Assembly: GCA_016191145.1 (NCBI GenBank)
Contig: JACPPD010000009.1
Span: forward strand, 1 to 64,000
DNA length: 64,000 nucleotides
Source of the DNA: Ignavibacteria bacterium
GTDB taxonomy: Bacteria; Bacteroidota; Ignavibacteria; Kapaibacteriales; Kapaibacteriaceae
Direction: 5' to 3'
Shown here piece after piece: positions 41,205 to 52,975 of the stretch. Every line of letters starts with the position of its first letter. The first letter of the stretch is position 1. The notes beneath the pieces were generated by a model that saw only the letters and a program-made list of their open reading frames with translations, made no database searches and was not told the DNA's origin. The position numbers and the translations under genes were made by a program.

Positions 41205-41573
41205 TCAAAGCACCTCGGGAGCCAGCGAAACGATTTTCATGAAATTCTTTTCGCGTAATTCACGAGCAACCGGTCCAAAAATTCGGGTTCCGCGTGGGTC
41301 GTTATTGTTGTTGATTACAACGGCTGCGTTTTCGTCGAACCGAATGAATGAACCGTCTCTTCGGCGAACTTCTTTCTTTGTGCGTACGATTACAGCCTTC
41401 ACAACCTCACCTTTCTTAACGGCGCCTTGCGGCAGTGCAGCCTTGACTGAACACACCACAATGTCGCCAACCGACGCATACCGCTTGCCATGTCCGCCGA
41501 GAACACGGATACAGCGCAGACGGCGAGCGCCGCTGTTATCTGCGACTACCAGATTCGATTCTTCCTGGATCAT
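41205..41573 (-). CDS. rplN: 50S ribosomal protein L14
   Basis: [27 protein letters not shown]. Confidence 0.99.
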   Translation of the reverse strand: MIQEESNLVVADNSGARRLRCIRVLGGHGKRYASVGDIVVCSVKAALPQGAVKKGEVVKAVIVRTKKEVRRRDGSFIRFDENAAVVINNNNDPRGTRIFGPVARELREKNFMKIVSLAPEVL

Positions 41574-41585
41574 GATTCTTCTCCG

Positions 41586-41867
41586 TTACTGCGCTCGCTG
41601 AATGATTTCAACCAGACGCCAGCGTTTTCGAGCACTCAATGGTCTGCTTTCGACAACTCGCACGGTGTCGCCGATGTAGCACTCGTTCATCTCGTCGTGC
41701 GCCATGATCTTTTTCGTCTGTTTGAAATACCGTTTGTAAATGGGGTGTGCAACCTGACGTTCGATGGAGACCACGATGGTTTTATCAGCTTTGTTGCTGA
41801 TAACCTTGCCGGTGCGCACCTTCTTTCGGCTTTTTGGTTCGTTAATATTTTCTTCCATGGTTTCCAT
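41586..41867 (-). CDS. rpsQ: 30S ribosomal protein S17
   Basis: [46 protein letters not shown]. Confidence 0.98.
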   Translation of the reverse strand: METMEENINEPKSRKKVRTGKVISNKADKTIVVSIERQVAHPIYKRYFKQTKKIMAHDEMNECYIGDTVRVVESRPLSARKRWRLVEIIQRAQ

Positions 41868-41872
41868 CCGTA

Positions 41873-42085
41873 TCAGTTATTCCTTGCCTGCTTGTTCCGT
41901 TCGGCAAGAAGTGTCTTCATTCTCGCAATGTCTTTTCGAAGTGTGCGGATACTCGACGTGTCGTGTAGTTGTCCGAGCGTCAACTGAAAACGCAGCTTCG
42001 TCACGTTTTCCTCACTCTCACTGAGGAATCCTTCGATTTCCTGCGTCGTCAGGCTTCGCAAATCTTTTGCCTTTCTTGCCTTCAT
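41873..42085 (-). CDS. rpmC: 50S ribosomal protein L29
   Basis: [60 protein letters not shown]. Confidence 0.98.
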   Translation of the reverse strand: MKARKAKDLRSLTTQEIEGFLSESEENVTKLRFQLTLGQLHDTSSIRTLRKDIARMKTLLAERNKQARNN

Positions 42086-42088
42086 CGT

Positions 42089-42508
42089 TTACCCTTCCAG
42101 ATCCATACGTTGAACGAACTTGCACTTGACAGGAAGTTTATGCGATGCTAACCGTACAGCTTCCTGCGCACGTTCCTTTGTCACTCCGTCGATTTCGAAC
42201 AGTACCCTGCCGGCTTTCACAACTGCCACCCATACTTCGGGATTTCCTTTTCCCGAACCCATTCTGGTTTCAGCAGGTTTCTTTGTAACCGGTTTGTCTG
42301 GGAAGATGCGTATCCAAACCTTACCATCGCGTTTCAAGTAACGGTTGATGGCAATACGGGCCGATTCGATTTGACGATTTGTAATCCAAGCCCCTTCCAA
42401 AGACTTTAGTCCGAAGGAACCAAATGCAACCAGGGAGCCGCGATATGCCTTGCCTCTGCGTCTGCCGCGCTGTGTCTTACGATGTTTGACTCTTTTGGGG
42501 ATGAGCAT
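42089..42508 (-). CDS. rplP: 50S ribosomal protein L16
   Basis: [24 protein letters not shown]…[25 protein letters not shown]. Confidence 0.99.
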   Translation of the reverse strand: MLIPKRVKHRKTQRGRRRGKAYRGSLVAFGSFGLKSLEGAWITNRQIESARIAINRYLKRDGKVWIRIFPDKPVTKKPAETRMGSGKGNPEVWVAVVKAGRVLFEIDGVTKERAQEAVRLASHKLPVKCKFVQRMDLEG

Positions 42509-42531
42509 TATTGCGCCCTACTCTGTCTCTT

Positions 42532-43179
42532 TTATTGTTCTTTGGATTGTTGCTTGCCAATCACGTCGCCACGGCAAATCCACACCTTTACGCCGATAGA
42601 TCCATAAACTGTTTCTGCCCTACCATTTGCGAAGTCGATGTCGGCCCGCAGTGTGTGCAGTGGCACACGGCCTTCTTTGTACTGTTCGGTTCTCGACATA
42701 TCTGCACCGCCCAAGCGTCCCGAACACATCACTCGCACACCTTCGGCGCCAACACGCATAGTGCTGCTGACTGCGTTCTTCATGGCACGCCGAAACGAGA
42801 TGCGGCCTTCGAGCTGCGAAGCAATGTTGTCGGCAACAAGCTGGGCATCGAGTTCAGGACGCTTGATTTCACTAATGAGAATTTTAACATCCTTCTTAGT
42901 GATCTTGCGCAATTCCTCCTCCAATTGTGCGATATCCTTGCCCGAGCGCCCGATGATGACTCCCGGGCGCGACGTGTTAATGGTGATGCGCAACTGTTTT
43001 GCAGTTCGCTCCACAACCACGCGAGCAACACCAGCCTTCTTCAAACGGCTTTTGATGTAGCTGCGAACCATCAGGTCTTCCTGAAGCTTCTCAGCAACAT
43101 TCTTTTCGTCGAACCAATTTGCGTCCCACTGGCGAATGATGCCGAGACGTAAACCTATCGGATTGGCCTTTTGACCCAC
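42532..43179 (-). CDS. rpsC: 30S ribosomal protein S3
   Basis: MGQKANPIGLRLGIIRQWDANWF…GVIIGRSGKDIAQLEEEL. Confidence 0.99.
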   Translation of the reverse strand: MGQKANPIGLRLGIIRQWDANWFDEKNVAEKLQEDLMVRSYIKSRLKKAGVARVVVERTAKQLRITINTSRPGVIIGRSGKDIAQLEEELRKITKKDVKILISEIKRPELDAQLVADNIASQLEGRISFRRAMKNAVSSTMRVGAEGVRVMCSGRLGGADMSRTEQYKEGRVPLHTLRADIDFANGRAETVYGSIGVKVWICRGDVIGKQQSKEQ

Positions 43180-43181
43180 TA

Positions 43182-43532
43182 TCAGTTCTCCGCTTGCTGG
43201 TTAGTTGAAACAACAATTGTCAAATGATGCATACGCTTTCTAATTCGAAACGCCCTGCCCTGCGGCGCTGGTGAAATTCTCTTAACGGTTGGACCTGGAT
43301 CGACGAAGCACTCTTTAACGATGATGGATTCGGGATCGATGCCGGCATCCTTCGACGTCAGGTTGCTAATCGCTGACTTCAGCGTTAATTCCGCAGCCTT
43401 TGCCGCCATCTTATCAGAAAACTTGAGCAAGCTCAGTGCTTCCTGTGCAGATTTTCCGCGGATAAGGTCAATCACCAACCGCATCTTGCGCGGAGATGAC
43501 CGATTATATCTTTTTATAGCATGCGCTTCCAT
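43182..43532 (-). CDS. rplV: 50S ribosomal protein L22
   Basis: SSPRKMRLVIDLIRGKSAQEAL…APQGRAFRIRKRMHHLTIVV. Confidence 0.99.
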   Translation of the reverse strand: MEAHAIKRYNRSSPRKMRLVIDLIRGKSAQEALSLLKFSDKMAAKAAELTLKSAISNLTSKDAGIDPESIIVKECFVDPGPTVKRISPAPQGRAFRIRKRMHHLTIVVSTNQQAEN

Positions 43533-43819
43533 TATTTCTTCCCTGTCTTCAGGTCTTTCCTGTTGCCGGAATGTCCGCGGTACATCCGCGTAGGAGCAAA
43601 TTCCCCGAGCTTGTGTCCAACCATGTTCTCGCTCACATAAACGGGGATAAACTTATTCCCGTTGTGAACTGCAAAGGTGTGTCCAACAAAATCGGGACTG
43701 ATGGTTGATGACCGAGACCACGTCTTCACAACCGATTTTTTTCCCGACTCATTCATCACGGCAACCTTCTTCAGCAACTTGTAGCTGATGAATGGTTCCT
43801 TTTTTAATGAACGTGGCAT
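43532..43819 (-). CDS. rpsS: 30S ribosomal protein S19
   Basis: [19 protein letters not shown]…[45 protein letters not shown]. Confidence 0.99.
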   Translation of the reverse strand: MPRSLKKEPFISYKLLKKVAVMNESGKKSVVKTWSRSSTISPDFVGHTFAVHNGNKFIPVYVSENMVGHKLGEFAPTRMYRGHSGNRKDLKTGKK

Positions 43820-43834
43820 TCGATAATTCTCCTT

Positions 43835-44671
43835 TTACCCATTCTTTCTGCGGATGATCATGTCGTTTGAAAGCTTCTTCTTCCTTCTGGTCTTGTAGCC
43901 TTTGGCAAGCTGGCCCCACGGTGAGCGTAAATGTTTTCGTCCACCACCCGACTTGGAACGTCCTTCACCACCGCCGTTGGGGTGGTCGATTGGATTCATT
44001 GCCATTCCGCGTGTTTGCGGACGAACGCCAAACCATCGGATTCGCCCTGCCTTGCCGTAGTCGATATTTTCATGCATTCCGTTGCTCACAACTCCAAGAG
44101 TTGCCATGCACTCGGCAGGCACCATGCGGATTTCTCCCGAAGGGAGCTTCAGTTGCGCCCTCTTTCCATCCAGACCAACAAACTGCGCCGACACACCGGC
44201 TGAACGCGCCATTTGTCCGCCCTTGCCCGGCTTCATTTCAATGTTGTGAACTACAAGTCCAACGGGGATATTGCGAAGGGGCAGGCAATTCCCATCACGG
44301 ATTTCAGATCCCTCTCCACTCATCAGTACGTCGCCAACCTTAACCTTATCGGGAGCAAGAATGTATCTCTTTTCTCCATCGGCATATTCCAACAAAGCAA
44401 TTCTGCATGTTCTGTTGGGATCGTATTCGATGGTGCGAACCGTTGCTTTAACACCAGGTTTGTTGCGCTTGAAATCGATGATGCGGTACAGGCGCTTGTG
44501 TCCGCCGCCGCGGTGGCGCGACGTGACGCGTCCTGTGTTGTTACGTCCACCGCTCTTCTTCAGCGGCTCGATCAAGGATTTCTCCGGTTTCGATGCCGTG
44601 ATTTCATCGAACGTACTCACGCTGTAAAAGCGTGTGCCAGGTGTTATCGGTTTTAAACTTCGGATGCTCAT
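43835..44671 (-). CDS. rplB: 50S ribosomal protein L2
   Basis: [32 protein letters not shown]…[24 protein letters not shown]. Confidence 0.99.
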   Translation of the reverse strand: MSIRSLKPITPGTRFYSVSTFDEITASKPEKSLIEPLKKSGGRNNTGRVTSRHRGGGHKRLYRIIDFKRNKPGVKATVRTIEYDPNRTCRIALLEYADGEKRYILAPDKVKVGDVLMSGEGSEIRDGNCLPLRNIPVGLVVHNIEMKPGKGGQMARSAGVSAQFVGLDGKRAQLKLPSGEIRMVPAECMATLGVVSNGMHENIDYGKAGRIRWFGVRPQTRGMAMNPIDHPNGGGEGRSKSGGGRKHLRSPWGQLAKGYKTRRKKKLSNDMIIRRKNG

Positions 44672-44687
44672 AATATTTACCTTCAGC

Positions 44688-44990
44688 TTAGTCCTCAGCT
44701 CCTTCGCCAGCAACGATGTCGATCGATTGCCCTTCTTTCAGCGTGACGTAAGCCTTCTTCTTCAGATTGGTTTTACCAATCTGTACTCCTCTGCGTGTAG
44801 CACGCTTCTTTACTTTTCCTTTTATGCGAACGGTGCGAATGCTCACGGGATCTACGTCGAACATCTTCCGTATCGCATCACGAATCATGTATTTGTTAGC
44901 ATTTGGAGCGACTTCGAAAACATATTGCCGGTTTGCGGCAAGCTTTGTTGCCTTTTCGGTGATAACAGGTTTTTTAAGAATAGTTATCAC
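44688..44990 (-). CDS. rplW: 50S ribosomal protein L23
   Basis: [51 protein letters not shown]. Confidence 0.98.
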   Translation of the reverse strand: MITILKKPVITEKATKLAANRQYVFEVAPNANKYMIRDAIRKMFDVDPVSIRTVRIKGKVKKRATRRGVQIGKTNLKKKAYVTLKEGQSIDIVAGEGAED

Positions 44991-45634
44991 TGTTCCACTC
45001 CCGTTGCTTCTTCTCCAAACGATTTTTCAAGTGTGCTTAATGCGCTTTTGAAGATCACCAAGACGCCGTGGTTCAGAACATCGTATGCAGAGATCTTATC
45101 TGCAGGGAAAGTTGTAAGCCCTTCGATATTTCTTGCCGAAAGCACAATGCTCGTATCTGCCTGCGGCAGCAGCATAAGAACCTTACGGCCGCCAACGTTG
45201 AGTGCCGACAATACAGAGGCAACTTCCTTGGTACGAGGTTTATCCATCGAGAAGTCTTCAACTACCACTACACTGTTCTCGCGGGCGCGAAGAGAAAGCG
45301 CTGACTTCCGAGCAAGACGCTTAACCTTGATTGGCAGATCTGCATGATAGGGGTGCGGCTGCGGTCCAAAAATGATTCCACCACCAGGCATGAGAGGAGA
45401 TCGGCTAGAGCCACGGCGCGCTCCGCCCGTTCCCTTCTGTTTGAACGGCTTCTTACCGCCGCCGCGCACTTCGGAACGAGTCTTGGTTTTATGTGTGCCC
45501 TGGCGCCTGTTAGTCAGATACGCTCTCACTGCCAAATACATGGCGTGCTCGTTAGGCTCGATACCGAAAACGGAACCTGGCAGCTCTACAGAGCCGACCT
45601 TTGATCCGTCTTTCGAATGAACATCCACAGTCAT
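44987..45634 (-). CDS. rplD: 50S ribosomal protein L4
   Basis: RQGTHKTKTRSEVRGGGKKPFKQKGTGGARRGSSRSPLMPGGGIIFGPQP. Confidence 0.99.
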   Translation of the reverse strand: MTVDVHSKDGSKVGSVELPGSVFGIEPNEHAMYLAVRAYLTNRRQGTHKTKTRSEVRGGGKKPFKQKGTGGARRGSSRSPLMPGGGIIFGPQPHPYHADLPIKVKRLARKSALSLRARENSVVVVEDFSMDKPRTKEVASVLSALNVGGRKVLMLLPQADTSIVLSARNIEGLTTFPADKISAYDVLNHGVLVIFKSALSTLEKSFGEEATGVEQ

Positions 45635-45648
45635 GGCGATTTTTCTAA

Positions 45649-46269
45649 TTACATCTTCACAATTTCAACAACAGCATTGTGCGCACCTGGCACACTGCCC
45701 TTTACGATGATCAGGTTTTCGTCAGGAACAATCATCATCACCGTCAGGTTGCGGACAGTTGTCCGGGTTCCGCCCATCCGTCCGGCCATCTTCATCCCTT
45801 TGAATACTCGAGATGGATACGACGATGAACCGATAGAGCCTGGAGCACGCGGACGATCGCTCTGACCGTGTGTAGCCATTCCAACGCCACCGAAGTGATG
45901 CCGCCTGACTACTCCCTGGAATCCTTTTCCCTTGCTGCTGGCAGATACCTTGATTCTGTCTCCAACCTGGAAGGCTTCAACCGTAAGGATATCTCCGTTA
46001 GTAACCTGATCGACAAGCTGGCGGAATTCCTTAAGGTGCCGTACCGGCGCAACGGAATTCTTAGCAAAATGCCCCGATAAAGGACGTTTCACTTTCCGCT
46101 CTTCAATCGGCGAGAAACCTATTTGGACAGCCGCATAGCCATCATTTTCTTTTGTTTTTACCTGCACGACCGGACATGGACCAGCTTCTATCACAGTACA
46201 AGGCACGAACTGTCCGTCCTCTGTGTAGATGCTCGTCATTCCGAGCTTGCGTCCAAGAATTGCACTCAT
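45649..46269 (-). CDS. rplC: 50S ribosomal protein L3
   Basis: MSAILGRKLGMTSIYTEDGQFVPCTVIEAGPCPVVQVKT…GKGFQGVVRRHHFGG. Confidence 0.99.
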   Translation of the reverse strand: MSAILGRKLGMTSIYTEDGQFVPCTVIEAGPCPVVQVKTKENDGYAAVQIGFSPIEERKVKRPLSGHFAKNSVAPVRHLKEFRQLVDQVTNGDILTVEAFQVGDRIKVSASSKGKGFQGVVRRHHFGGVGMATHGQSDRPRAPGSIGSSSYPSRVFKGMKMAGRMGGTRTTVRNLTVMMIVPDENLIIVKGSVPGAHNAVVEIVKM

Positions 46270-46283
46270 TGATCTCGACACTC

Positions 46284-46592
46284 CTAGACTTTCACTTCCA
46301 CATCAACACCGGCTGGCAGCTCGAGGCGCATCAGGGCATCGATGGTTTTTTGAGTTGAACTGAAGATGTCTATCAAGCGCTTGTGTACCCGTGCTTCGAA
46401 CTGTTCGCGTGATTTTTTATCGACGTGCGGCGAGCGCAGTACGGTATATACCGACCTCTCGGTAGGCAATGGAATTGGTCCCGAAATAACGGCACCTGTT
46501 TGCTTAACCGTTCTTACAATCCGTTCCGCAGACCGATCGATCAGATTATGATCGTACGAGCGAAGTTTTATCCGAATACGTTGTGTTGACAC
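46284..46592 (-). CDS. rpsJ: 30S ribosomal protein S10
   Basis: [41 protein letters not shown]. Confidence 0.99.
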   Translation of the reverse strand: MSTQRIRIKLRSYDHNLIDRSAERIVRTVKQTGAVISGPIPLPTERSVYTVLRSPHVDKKSREQFEARVHKRLIDIFSSTQKTIDALMRLELPAGVDVEVKV

Positions 46593-46627
46593 TCGAAAGA
46601 TCTCCCTTTTGGAAGTACGTTTTTTCC

Positions 46628-47833
46628 TTATTCTACAACTGCTGTTACTACGCCTGCACCCACTGTTCTGCCCCCTTCACGAATTGCGAAACGGAGACCG
46701 TCTTCCATTGCTACCGGTGTGATGAGTTCTACTTCGAGATTGTCGACGTTATCGCCGGGCATGATCATCTCAACGCCTGACGGTAGGTTGAGAACGCCCG
46801 TAACATCGGTTGTGCGGAAGTAAAACTGCGGCCGATAACCGTTGAAGAATGGCGTGTGACGTCCACCTTCATCTTTTGTAAGCACGTATGCCTGCGCCTT
46901 GAACTTGTGGTGCGGCGTAATGGAGCCTGGTTTGGAAATAACCATTCCACGTTCCAGCTCTTCTTTGTCTACACCTCGAAGCAGCAATCCTACGTTGTCG
47001 CCTGCACGGCCTTCGTCGAGCAGCTTGCGGAACATTTCAATGCCCGTTACTGTGGACTTCTTTTGCAGGCCGAAGCCAACAATTTCCACTTCTTCGTTTA
47101 CCTTAACGATACCGCGTTCAATTCTTCCAGTACCTACCGTGCCCCGACCGGTAATTGAGAATACATCTTCTACCGGCATGAGGAAGGGCTTGTCTACGTC
47201 GCGAATCGGCGTCGGGATATAGCTATCAACGGCATCCATCAGTTCGTAAATACATTGAAGATCTGCATGGTCCCCGCCGGCGCCTTCGGCAGCGGCATCG
47301 AGAGCTTTCAACGCCGAGCCCTTGATTATTGGGATTTCGTCGCCGGGAAATTCGTATTTGGTCAGCAGTTCGCGTATTTCGAGCTCAACGAGGTCTACCA
47401 GCTCAGGATCTGCGATATCGATTTTGTTCATGAACACAACGATTCGCGGCACGCCAACCTGACGGGCAAGGAGGATATGCTCTCGCGTTTGCGGCATCGG
47501 TCCGTCCGTTGCAGCCACAACGAGTATGGCTCCGTCCATCTGCGCAGCGCCAGTGATCATGTTTTTCACATAATCGGCGTGACCGGGGCAGTCTACGTGG
47601 GCGTAGTGACGGTTTGCCGTCTCATATTCCACGTGGGCCGTCGCAATCGTGATTCCACGCGCCTTTTCTTCAGGCGCATTGTCGATTGAATCAAATGTGC
47701 GCTTTTCTGCGAGGCCTTTGGCAGCCAACGACATCGTGATGGCAGCCGTAAGGGTGGTCTTGCCATGATCTACGTGACCGATTGTTCCTACGTTCACGTG
47801 TGGTTTATTGCGCTCAAATTTTTCTTTGGCCAT
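46628..47833 (-). CDS. tuf: elongation factor Tu
   Basis: [24 protein letters not shown]…[49 protein letters not shown]. Confidence 0.99.
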   Translation of the reverse strand: MAKEKFERNKPHVNVGTIGHVDHGKTTLTAAITMSLAAKGLAEKRTFDSIDNAPEEKARGITIATAHVEYETANRHYAHVDCPGHADYVKNMITGAAQMDGAILVVAATDGPMPQTREHILLARQVGVPRIVVFMNKIDIADPELVDLVELEIRELLTKYEFPGDEIPIIKGSALKALDAAAEGAGGDHADLQCIYELMDAVDSYIPTPIRDVDKPFLMPVEDVFSITGRGTVGTGRIERGIVKVNEEVEIVGFGLQKKSTVTGIEMFRKLLDEGRAGDNVGLLLRGVDKEELERGMVISKPGSITPHHKFKAQAYVLTKDEGGRHTPFFNGYRPQFYFRTTDVTGVLNLPSGVEMIMPGDNVDNLEVELITPVAMEDGLRFAIREGGRTVGAGVVTAVVE

Positions 47834-48009
47834 AATGCAAACTCCTCGTTGCTTTAGGGGTTTGAAGGTTGATTATTACAAAACAAACGTCGTTTTCGGG
47901 ACAGAAAATAAAGTTACGGAAACTTTACGACATGTACACAAAAACACACCTCGCCGATGCCGTATCCAGTGTGGATTCAGCCGGAGCAGTATTAATCGTT
48001 GCTGTCCGC

Positions 48010-50100
<2,091 letters not shown>

Positions 50101-50115
50101 AGAACAACTGGATGG

Positions 50116-50583
50116 TTACCAGCGGAAGTGCGAGAACGCCCTGTTAGCGTCAGCCATGCGATGCATTTCGTCGCGACGTTTAATTGCGCCCCCTTCACCA
50201 TTAGCTGCAGCCAGCAATTCAGCGGCAAGTTTCGAAGCCATGGTGTGGTCGCGCCGCTCCGAAGCATATTTTTTTATCCAGCGGATTGCGAGTGCAACGC
50301 GTCGTTCTTCACGGACCTCCATAGGAACCTGATAGGTAGCGCCACCGACACGGCGGGGGCGAATTTCGATAGACGGTGCAGCATTCTGAAGCGCCTTACG
50401 GAAGACTTCGATGGGATCTTGTTCAGTTTTTTTAGCAATGATCTCCAACGCACCGTACACGAGCGACCGTGCGATTGCTTTTTTACCCTGATCCATGATG
50501 TTATTCACGAACCTGGCAAGGATTACATCGTTAAACCGAGGGTCGGCTGCCACACGACGTTTATCTGTATTTTTCTTTCTCAT
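50116..50583 (-). CDS. rpsG: 30S ribosomal protein S7
   Basis: FRKALQNAAPSIEIRPRRVGGATYQVPMEV. Confidence 0.99.
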   Translation of the reverse strand: MRKKNTDKRRVAADPRFNDVILARFVNNIMDQGKKAIARSLVYGALEIIAKKTEQDPIEVFRKALQNAAPSIEIRPRRVGGATYQVPMEVREERRVALAIRWIKKYASERRDHTMASKLAAELLAAANGEGGAIKRRDEMHRMADANRAFSHFRW

Positions 50584-50633
50584 GCAAAATCAACAATTCT
50601 CAATGATCAATTTTTTTACTTAGTGCAGATTTA

Positions 50634-51026
50634 TCACTTCTTTGCAGGAGCGCCTGCTTTGGGCTTCTTAGCGCCATACTTTGAGCGAGCCTGTTTACGG
50701 TTTGCAACGCCCTGTGTATCGGCAGAGCCTCGCACAATGTGATAGCGAACGCCGGGCAGATCTTTTACCCGACCGCCGCGAATTAGAACAATGGAGTGTT
50801 CCTGAAGGTTATGTCCTTCACCGGGGATATATGCCGTCACTTCGATATGATTCGTCAGGCGCACGCGAGCCACCTTGCGCAGTGCAGAATTAGGTTTTTT
50901 TGGTGTGGTTGTATACACACGCGTACACACGCCGCGTTTCTGCGGGCACGCCTGCAGCGCAGGGGACTTACTTTTCACCTTAACTACGAGACGTCCTTTA
51001 CGTACTAACTGACTAATCGTCGGCAT
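50634..51026 (-). CDS. rpsL: 30S ribosomal protein S12
   Basis: [12 protein letters not shown]…[30 protein letters not shown]…[33 protein letters not shown]. Confidence 0.99.
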   Translation of the reverse strand: MPTISQLVRKGRLVVKVKSKSPALQACPQKRGVCTRVYTTTPKKPNSALRKVARVRLTNHIEVTAYIPGEGHNLQEHSIVLIRGGRVKDLPGVRYHIVRGSADTQGVANRKQARSKYGAKKPKAGAPAKK

Positions 51027-51072
51027 GTATTCCAGCCTTTAAGTTCATTTGGATGATAATTAGACAATTCGT

Positions 51073-51096
51073 GCCGCCTGAGGAAACCTCGGCGGC
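51073..51096 (-). promoter_or_regulatory. hairpin in str-operon 5' leader
   Basis: GCCGCC-T-GAGG AAA CCTC-GGCGGC, 10-bp stem with one bulge, ~50 bp upstream of rpsL start. Confidence 0.55.
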
Positions 51097-51138
51097 GGTA
51101 GAGCCGACAAAAATAGTAAAAAAACGTCCGCGAATACG

Positions 51139-51166
51139 ATGCCGGGTATCAAGAGATACCCGGCAT
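51139..51166. repeat. palindromic element ATGCCGGGTATC-AAGA-GATACCCGGCAT (copy 1)
   Basis: 12-bp perfect stem, AAGA loop. Confidence 0.9.
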
Positions 51167-51183
51167 GGCAAAAAATTAGATTG

Positions 51184-51210
51184 ATGCCAGGTGTCCGTAA
51201 TACCCGGCAT
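51184..51210. repeat. degenerate copy of the ATGCCGGGT palindrome (copy 2)
   Basis: ATGCCAGGTGTCCGTAATACCCGGCAT. Confidence 0.6.
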
Positions 51211-51306
51211 GGTGGATCAAAACGCAATTACACGATTGCCCGGTTGACAATCTGAGCACACGTAATCGCAAGACAACTTTGGACTGAAGGATGACATCTG
51301 TGAATC

Positions 51307-51408
51307 TGCCGGGTAAGTTGCCGGGAGACATATGCTGCCGGGTAAGTTGCCGGGAGACATATGCTGCCGGGTAAGTTGCCGGGAGGCATATGCTGCCGGG
51401 TAAGTTGT
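51307..51408 (+). repeat. tandem repeat array B, 29-bp unit, ~3.5 copies
   Basis: TGCCGGGTAAGTTGCCGGGAGACATATGC repeated. Confidence 0.95.
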
Positions 51409-51568
51409 ACAAGTTGTACGGAAATATCTGCCGTTAGACAAATACCGCAAATGAGATGTAGCCAGATATCGGTAGGCGTATTCCTCAGCGAGTGGACAAC
51501 AGAAAGATCTCTGCTATCCATGCCCCTTGACAACTACCGCTAAAAAATGACTTTCGCAGCACCCCTGA

Positions 51569-51868
51569 CTACTCGACAATTGTAAAAATCTCTCTTCTTC
51601 CCGACTCAATCAGGGGCACCAATGTTTTGTGATACCACTCACCCCATTTCGGGTCACTGATGTTCGACATTGCTGTTTCATAGGCAGTGAGATTATCGTA
51701 TGTGCTTTCCATCACAAATGTGTAGGCGTCGCCGACCAGATCTGCAAGCACTCGCATCTCCGACATACCTGCGGCTGCCTCCATCATTTTCTTTCCCTCA
51801 GCCATAGCTTCTTTAAAGGGGCGAGCCATACCGTATTTCAGGTGGAAAATGTCGCGGACAAGAATCAT
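51569..51868 (-). CDS. small protein, possibly NIPSNAP/dimeric alpha-beta barrel type
   Basis: 99 aa; VRDIFHLKYGMARPFKEAMAEGKKMMEAAAGMSEMRVLADLVGDAYTFVMESTYDNLTAYE. Confidence 0.5.
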   Translation of the reverse strand: MILVRDIFHLKYGMARPFKEAMAEGKKMMEAAAGMSEMRVLADLVGDAYTFVMESTYDNLTAYETAMSNISDPKWGEWYHKTLVPLIESGRREIFTIVE

Positions 51869-52022
51869 AAACTCTCCGAATGTGTTGGTAGGAAGAATGT
51901 CACCTTCAGCTTCGATCCCGAATTTCGGAAGACTTGGGATAAATCACAACATCAGACCCTAGGGCTGGAACTGGACAGAGTCGACAACGTGGCAGGTTTG
52001 AATTCAGGTAAGATGACAAATG

Positions 52023-52062
52023 ACCACGATGCCGGGTATCAAGAGATACCCGGCATCGTGGT
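52023..52062. repeat. palindromic element (copy 3), 18-bp perfect stem
   Basis: ACCACGATGCCGGGTATC AAGA GATACCCGGCATCGTGGT. Confidence 0.92.
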
Positions 52063-52085
52063 AAATCTCAAAAATCCGCATGTCC

Positions 52086-52113
52086 ATGCCGGGTATCAAG
52101 AGATACCCGGCAT
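52086..52113. repeat. palindromic element (copy 4)
   Basis: ATGCCGGGTATC AAGA GATACCCGGCAT. Confidence 0.9.
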
Positions 52114-52252
52114 CGTGATAAAAATTGTATTTTGAAATGTCCGGGGGGGGGGGTAAATTCAGTGAGGTAAAATTAAAACTCGAGGAATCGCCCGCAAAAG
52201 GTAAGGCCATTGTGTGTTCTAATCTCAGGTTAACACTTATAGGAGGAAAGTA

Positions 52253-52975
52253 ATGGCATACTCATTTCTAAAGTGCATGATTTCTATTTGCGCGGTCGCT
52301 CTCTGTCTTGTTCATACCGCGTCTTCACAGGGATGTGATTGCCAAAACTACTTCCCACCATGCCCACCCCCTGAAGCAGCATGCAGTAGCCCATACAACC
52401 AGGGTACCTGGCAGAGCGGTACGATGGATGTTCCTTTAGATTACGATGGTATTCAATGCAATGTTAAAGTGTATTTCTGTGGCAGGAATCTAACTGCAAC
52501 ATCATGCGAAAAGGCTCCATATGATGTAAGTTGTGAATATAAACTGACGAAGGTATGTTTCCCTCAGGAATGTGGCATAGTTGACTGTTTTGATGTTGAA
52601 TGGAATGGTGTTTTTCAGAATTTGCTGATAACCATTGCTAAAGCCAATCCACTAAATCATTTTGTAGGGAGGTCTGGTAATTGGCCAGGGTATAAGACTG
52701 CGTGGAAACTGAGTTTCCCCGAGTGTATTCGCTGTACCATCGATCCCGTTTCTGGTTGTACAACCGTTGAAAAATGTAATCCACGCTTTGAAAGTTCATG
52801 TTGGAGTTGGTACGAGGCCTATAAATGTGATGCTTGCCCTACCTCAATTCCCTCATGCACCATTCCCTGCCCAGACCCCACCACTATCCAACTATCGTAT
52901 ATTCCCGCATCCTCTGATGAGGACGGTTTTACATGTCCACAGCAAACACCTCCATGCATTCACTGCGGGTTTTAA
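52253..52975 (+). CDS. Cys-rich secreted protein, unknown function
   Basis: Signal peptide, 23 Cys after it by count; in-frame ORF preceded by AGGAGG-like RBS (ataggaggaaagtaATG). Confidence 0.7.
   Translation: MAYSFLKCMISICAVALCLVHTASSQGCDCQNYFPPCPPPEAACSSPYNQGTWQSGTMDVPLDYDGIQCNVKVYFCGRNLTATSCEKAPYDVSCEYKLTKVCFPQECGIVDCFDVEWNGVFQNLLITIAKANPLNHFVGRSGNWPGYKTAWKLSFPECIRCTIDPVSGCTTVEKCNPRFESSCWSWYEAYKCDACPTSIPSCTIPCPDPTTIQLSYIPASSDEDGFTCPQQTPPCIHCGF

Noticed and set aside
42511-43152. 213-aa + strand ORF
   Set aside because: Antisense to rpsC
51307-51408. CRISPR array interpretation of the 29-bp repeats
   Set aside because: Units are contiguous with no variable spacers and there are no cas genes; it is a minisatellite
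51176-51533. Overlapping ORFs with AYASRQLTRQHMSPGNLPGS repeats
   Set aside because: Produced by the 29-bp tandem repeat being open in several frames; no start context or homology
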